Shown: positions 41,649 through 44,839 of the stretch, piece by piece
Position numbering within the stretch: position 1 is the first letter of the stretch
How the letters are laid out: every line of letters begins with the position of its first letter
Source of the DNA: Bryobacterales bacterium
GTDB lineage: Bacteria; Acidobacteriota; Terriglobia; Bryobacterales; Bryobacteraceae
Reading direction: 5' to 3'
Assembly: GCA_003136575.1 (NCBI GenBank)
Contig: PLEX01000240.1
Span: forward strand, 18,250-63,088
DNA length: 44,839 nt
Notes under the pieces: model-generated
What the model was told of the DNA's origin: nothing
Databases searched by the model: none
What the model saw: only the letters and a program-made list of their open reading frames with translations
Program-made: the position numbers and the translations under genes

Positions 41649-42598
41649 ATCGGTTCATCCCTGCCGCCTTCGCCAACGCCTTTCATTTCCCGCTCCTCGG
41701 ACACGGCGTAAACCGATTCGAGAATCTCCCGCCCGCCTCGCTCCAAAAGCACCCGCGCCACATTTCGCCCGAGCTCGGCGGGTTTCGTGAATTCACCCGT
41801 CGCGGTGTAACGAATCATCACTTCGCCATCGGGCGAAAACACCGCGCCGGTGAGAAACATCTCAGTGTTCTCAAGCGTGGCAAATGCGCCGATCGGCACC
41901 TGGCAGCCGCCGCCGAGTTCACTCAACATCGTGCGTTCGGCCGTTACGGGCAACCGAGTCCAGGGATCGTCAAGCGGCGCGCACGCGTCGAAACCCACGC
42001 CGGATTCCAGCGTCTCGATCGCCAGCGCACCCTGAGCGACCGCGGGACACATAATGTCGGGACGAAAAGTCTCGCTGATGATGTTGTCCCAGCCAAGTCG
42101 CCTTAGCCCGGCAGCCGCCAGAACGATAGCATCGTACTCGCCCTTCTCCACTTTGTTGATGCGCGTATCGACGTTGCCCCGGATCGATTGAATGTCGAGA
42201 TCGGGCCGAATGCGACGAAGTTGTGCGATGCGCCGGAGCGAACTGGTCCCCACTCTCGCGCCAAATTTCAGGCTTCGCAGCTTGCCGCCGACAATGGCAT
42301 CCCGCTGGTCTTCGCGCTCGGGGATGGCGGCGATGGTGAGTCCCTTCGGCAATTCCGTCGGCAGATCTTTCAGGCTGTGAACCGCCAGATCGATGCGCCG
42401 ATCGAGCAGCGCTTCCTCGATCTCCTTCGTGAACAGACCCTTGCCGCCCACTTTGTGCAGCGGCGCGTCGGTGATCCGGTCGCCGGTGGTGCGGATAATC
42501 TCGATTCGGGTTTCGACGCCGCGCGCTTCGAGGCGCGCTTTAATATGGTTGGCCTGCCACAAAGCCAGTTGCGAACCACGTGACCCGATTACAAGCAT
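41645..42598 (-). CDS. hemC: Porphobilinogen deaminase (hydroxymethylbilane synthase)
   Basis: A 317-residue cytoplasmic enzyme joining four porphobilinogen units. The family start 'LVIGSRGSQLALWQAN' is intact, with HSLKD (74-78; the catalytic Asp is in this motif), 'RVGTSSLRRIAQLRRI', 'IRGNVDTR', and the dipyrromethane-cofactor Cys232 in GGGCQVPIGA. It is the first recognisable gene of the minus-strand operon, directly before cobA-hemD. The hemA gene that often precedes hemC is absent here. Confidence 0.96.
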   Translation of the reverse strand: MLVIGSRGSQLALWQANHIKARLEARGVETRIEIIRTTGDRITDAPLHKVGGKGLFTKEIEEALLDRRIDLAVHSLKDLPTELPKGLTIAAIPEREDQRDAIVGGKLRSLKFGARVGTSSLRRIAQLRRIRPDLDIQSIRGNVDTRINKVEKGEYDAIVLAAAGLRRLGWDNIISETFRPDIMCPAVAQGALAIETLESGVGFDACAPLDDPWTRLPVTAERTMLSELGGGCQVPIGAFATLENTEMFLTGAVFSPDGEVMIRYTATGEFTKPAELGRNVARVLLERGGREILESVYAVSEEREMKGVGEGGRDEPI

Positions 42599-43207
42599 TG
42601 GCAGATGTCAGCGCGGTGCCGGCTTCCGCCGGCCCGTTTCCAACGACCCCTTTCATAGCGCGTTTGCGGTCTTAGGGCATCACCGGCCCGAACCTCGCAA
42701 GCGCTTCCTTCGCCTGCGGCCCAACTCGACAGATCACCGTGCCGTTTTCCATCACGCCCGATTGCAGCCAGCGACGCTTCAACCCCAATACCCTTCCCTG
42801 CTGCGGCCTCTTTCAAGAGTTTTCGACAGTCTGCTTCATACGGCTGGAGCGCTCGTCCCGCCCTGAATCTGTCAGCGTGCGCTCCGGCGCTTGTCCGGAC
42901 AAATCTTTCATCCGCGAGAACATCGCGTGTTTCAGGGCGCACCATAAATCTAAGTGTATCGGGCGCGGCGCGCTGCGGAGCGCCGGGAACTGGGACGGAT
43001 CCGAAGACGGTGATCGCGGCGACGGCCGTGGCGAGAGTGTGAGGGAGTGTTGTATGTTACACCGACTCGGCCCGGTAAATCTCCGAATCGGTCTCATTCT
43101 GCCTCCGATTCGATTAAGTGGCCGCCCTTCCCGAATTTGCCGCTCTTCATGTCCCCACCCTCGAAACGGGCTGAGCGTTTTCGGAAGTTATTTTTGTTGC
43201 AGGGACC
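42599..43207. other. Region upstream of hemC without an intact gene
   Basis: No gene is supported. The minus strand holds protein-like pieces in different frames: 'LKEAAAGKGIGVEASLAAI' in one and 'SGVMENGTVICRVGPQAKEA' ending 'FGPVMP' before a stop at ~42674 in another. This suggests a short frameshifted relic in the place where another hem-operon gene might be expected. I see no riboswitch-like structure. Confidence 0.4.
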
Positions 43208-43396
43208 ATGATTGCCAGACCAAAACTGTCGGCCCGGCAGCATAAGGCAATGCTGGAGATACTCGCGGGACTTACGCCCGTTTATCTTACGCTGGTTCGG
43301 ATGGGCGGGCAATCCCGGTTGTGGTCCGCTCTGGCGCCTGGCGTGGAGCCGGATGCGGCAGACGATCCCGTGCCTCGCCGGTTAAGCTGGTTTTGA
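43208..43396 (+). CDS. Possible small hypothetical protein
   Basis: A 62-codon frame ending one base before the ATG of the NmrA-like gene. There is no recognisable domain and no good ribosome site; the middle ('AMLEILAGLTPVYLTLVRM') could be a helix. Its stop lying immediately before the next start may indicate a leader or coupled peptide, or may be chance. Confidence 0.25.
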   Translation: MIARPKLSARQHKAMLEILAGLTPVYLTLVRMGGQSRLWSALAPGVEPDAADDPVPRRLSWF

Positions 43397-44251
43397 ATGC
43401 GACGAATCCTGATAATCGGCGCCACAGGCACAGTCGGCCGCGAAGTCGTCGGCCAATTGCTCATCGAAAACGCTAATGTGCGCGCATTGGTCCGCAATCC
43501 GGATTCCGCCAATTTACCCGCCCACGTCGAAACCGTCCGTGGCGACCTCACCCTCCCCGCCTCCCTCGACACTGCTCTCCAACATGTCGATGCCGTGTTT
43601 CTGGTCTGGAGAGCACCTGTCGCTGCAGCCGAAGCTGCCATCGAGCGGATCGGCAAGCACGCCGGGCGCGTCGTCTTCCTCTCGGCCCCGTATCGGGCAC
43701 CGCATCCGTTCTTTCAGCAGCCGAACCCGTCCGCGAGCCTGCACGCCGAACTGGAAAGGCTGATCGAAGCTTCCGGCCTCGAATGGACTTTCCTCCAGCC
43801 CGGCATGTTTGCCGCGAACGCGCTTCGATGGTGGATGCCGGCCATTCGTGAAAGCGACACGATCCGGTGGCCCTGCGCCGAGGTCCCGACGGCGCCGATC
43901 CACGAGCGCGACATCGCCGCAGTCGCCGTCCGGGCGCTTTGTGAAGAAGGCCACGCACGAAAGGCGTATGTATTGACGGGACCTGAATCGCTGTCGCAGC
44001 GCCGGCAGATCGGCATCATCGGGGACGCCATCGGCCGACCGCTGCGCTTCGAAGAAATGGCTCCCGATGAAGCGCGACGCGTGCTGTCAGCCCAAATGTC
44101 TCCCGCTGTCGCCGACATGCTTCTGAACGCATGGTCGGAAGCAATCGGCCGGCCTGCGTACATTACCTCGACTGTCACGGATATCACAGGCGCGGCGGCA
44201 CGGACCTTCCGCGAATGGGTGATCGATCACGCGGCGGCGTTTCGACCATAA
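43397..44251 (+). CDS. NmrA-like NAD(P)-binding atypical short-chain dehydrogenase
   Basis: A 284-residue Rossmann protein. 'ILIIGATGTVGREVVGQLLI' carries the GxxGxxG dinucleotide motif, and 'VRALVRNPDSANLPAHVETV' with 'GDLTLPASLDTAL' are typical of atypical SDR/NmrA proteins. The catalytic Tyr-x-x-x-Lys of classical SDRs is not present; 'HAELERLIEASGLEWTFLQP' takes its place, as in NAD(P)H:quinone-oxidoreductase-like or redox-sensor members. Substrate unknown. It appears to be transcribed alone. Confidence 0.88.
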   Translation: MRRILIIGATGTVGREVVGQLLIENANVRALVRNPDSANLPAHVETVRGDLTLPASLDTALQHVDAVFLVWRAPVAAAEAAIERIGKHAGRVVFLSAPYRAPHPFFQQPNPSASLHAELERLIEASGLEWTFLQPGMFAANALRWWMPAIRESDTIRWPCAEVPTAPIHERDIAAVAVRALCEEGHARKAYVLTGPESLSQRRQIGIIGDAIGRPLRFEEMAPDEARRVLSAQMSPAVADMLLNAWSEAIGRPAYITSTVTDITGAAARTFREWVIDHAAAFRP

Positions 44252-44269
44252 ACGGATGCGTCCGTGCTG

Positions 44270-44683
44270 CTATGCCGGCGGAAATGCGTCCCGGAAGTGT
44301 TGGATGCCGACATCTGTAACGGCGATCACATCGAATCGCACCAGGTTAGGATCCGCTTCGGCGCGCCGCACGTAGTCACGGGCCGCGCGGCGCAGCGCGA
44401 CGAGCTTATCGGCGTCCACGTCCCGTTCCGGCGCATTGAATTCGCCCGACGCGCGCGTTTTCACTTCGACGAATACCAGAGTATCCCCGTCTTTTCCCGG
44501 TTCGCACGCGATGAGATCGATCTCCCCGCCCCCCTGGGGCGGTCGCCAGTTTCGGGCGACGACCAGCAGGCCCAGACGACGAAGGTAGCGATGAGCCAGA
44601 TCTTCGCCGCGTCTGCCTAAATCACGGTGACGGCGGTAGCGAAGATAGTCGGCCAGGCGATAGAGCGGGGCCAATGGGTTCAA
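44270..44683 (-). CDS. yraN: YraN/UPF0102 family nuclease-fold protein
   Basis: A 137-residue protein with a TTG start at 44683 preceded by GGAG at 7-8 nt. The PD-(D/E)XK-like core is clear: 'GRRGEDLAHRYLRRLG', then 'GGGEIDLIACE' with its Glu and Asp, and 'DTLVFVEVKTR' with the Glu-x-Lys. The tail 'RFDVIAVTD' is also standard. UPF0102 proteins resemble Holliday-junction resolvases, but their activity in cells is not settled. Confidence 0.9.
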   Translation of the reverse strand: MNPLAPLYRLADYLRYRRHRDLGRRGEDLAHRYLRRLGLLVVARNWRPPQGGGEIDLIACEPGKDGDTLVFVEVKTRASGEFNAPERDVDADKLVALRRAARDYVRRAEADPNLVRFDVIAVTDVGIQHFRDAFPPA

Positions 44684-44839
44684 ACTCGAACTCCATCGAC
44701 TTGCCGCGCACTACGTAACACAGGTAGTGCTCCCAGAATCGCCGAAAACGCGGGAAACTGTTGACCAGGAACTCGAAACCCGACCATTTCCAAAAGGATA
44801 GTAGCCGAACACGGAGGGAAATCTCACGAAATTTTGCGG
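44622..44839 (-). CDS. Possible 3' end of a gene entering from the right
   Basis: A minus-strand frame is open from the window edge to TGA at 44622-44624, overlapping the first 62 nt of yraN. The ~50 residues before yraN have a natural composition ('FWKWSGFEFLVNSFPRFRRF', 'CYVVRGKSMEFEFEP') but no family I can name. It may be a real upstream gene with a long overlap, or an open frame by chance. Confidence 0.35.
   Translation of the reverse strand, partial: AKFREISLRVRLLSFWKWSGFEFLVNSFPRFRRFWEHYLCYVVRGKSMEFEFEPIGPALSPGRLSSLPPSP

Overview
This window looks like chromosomal DNA from a GC-rich Acidobacteriota member, most likely order Bryobacterales (Solibacter-like). That placement is inferred from gene content: an Oar-type TonB-dependent receptor with an N-terminal carboxypeptidase-regulatory-like domain, Tat-exported sugar-phosphate isomerase/epimerase proteins, a ThuA-like protein, a quinoprotein paired with a cytochrome c, an M13 peptidase, a DUF4159 protein, and a GH44 enzyme ending in the TIGR03437 domain first described in Solibacter. 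No rRNA or phylogenetic marker is present to prove it.

Region 1 (1-19454) is an export- and carbon-oriented accessory zone. It holds the end of an amidohydrolase, a DUF4232 protein, two Tat-exported isomerase/epimerase-like proteins, the receptor with a good promoter, ThuA and TPR proteins in one run, a quinoprotein/dihaem cytochrome pair with a 4-nt overlap, and a divergent tannase-type esterase followed by two large GT-C-like membrane proteins. The second membrane protein is fused in frame to a lactonase-type beta-propeller. Five neighbouring exported proteins carry Gly/Arg-rich low-complexity segments. A 5'-truncated creatininase lies between the two membrane proteins.

Region 2 (19455-27256) opens with about 1.2 kb of decayed DNA containing a TIR-like nucleotide-binding fragment broken by a stop. 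It continues with a compact envelope operon (Trm112-like protein, GT9 glycosyltransferase, MsbA flippase; 4-nt overlaps), a truncated haemoglobin, an M13 metallopeptidase and a DUF4159 protein.

Region 3 (27376-31906) is a degraded integrated element beside tRNA-Leu(CAA). A 17-bp identical direct repeat, one copy in the tRNA 3' end and the other at 27657, bounds about 4.2 kb. Inside are an antitoxin with a PIN toxin cut short, a phage terminase large-subunit fragment cut at the same base, a terminase-small-like gene, a membrane protein, a 64-aa protein, a DUF2971 protein, and a tyrosine integrase inactivated by an in-frame TAG and a frameshift. Just outside the left repeat is a Uma2-family (DUF820) gene broken by two frameshifts.

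Region 4 (32012-44839) is mostly housekeeping: an iron-dependent alcohol dehydrogenase (HOT type), a YifB/ComM AAA ATPase, the GH44 enzyme, a DksA/TraR zinc-finger protein, and a tetrapyrrole operon (hemC, fused cobA-hemD, a small lipoprotein, a geranylgeranyl-reductase-like flavoprotein) in which every junction is a 4-nt overlap. It ends with an NmrA-like protein and YraN.

The best leads for something new are the att-bounded element with its uncharacterised cargo, the GT-C/beta-propeller fusion, the shared Gly/Arg-rich insertions, and the lipoprotein plus flavoprotein attached to the haem operon. No CRISPR array or complete known defence system was seen.
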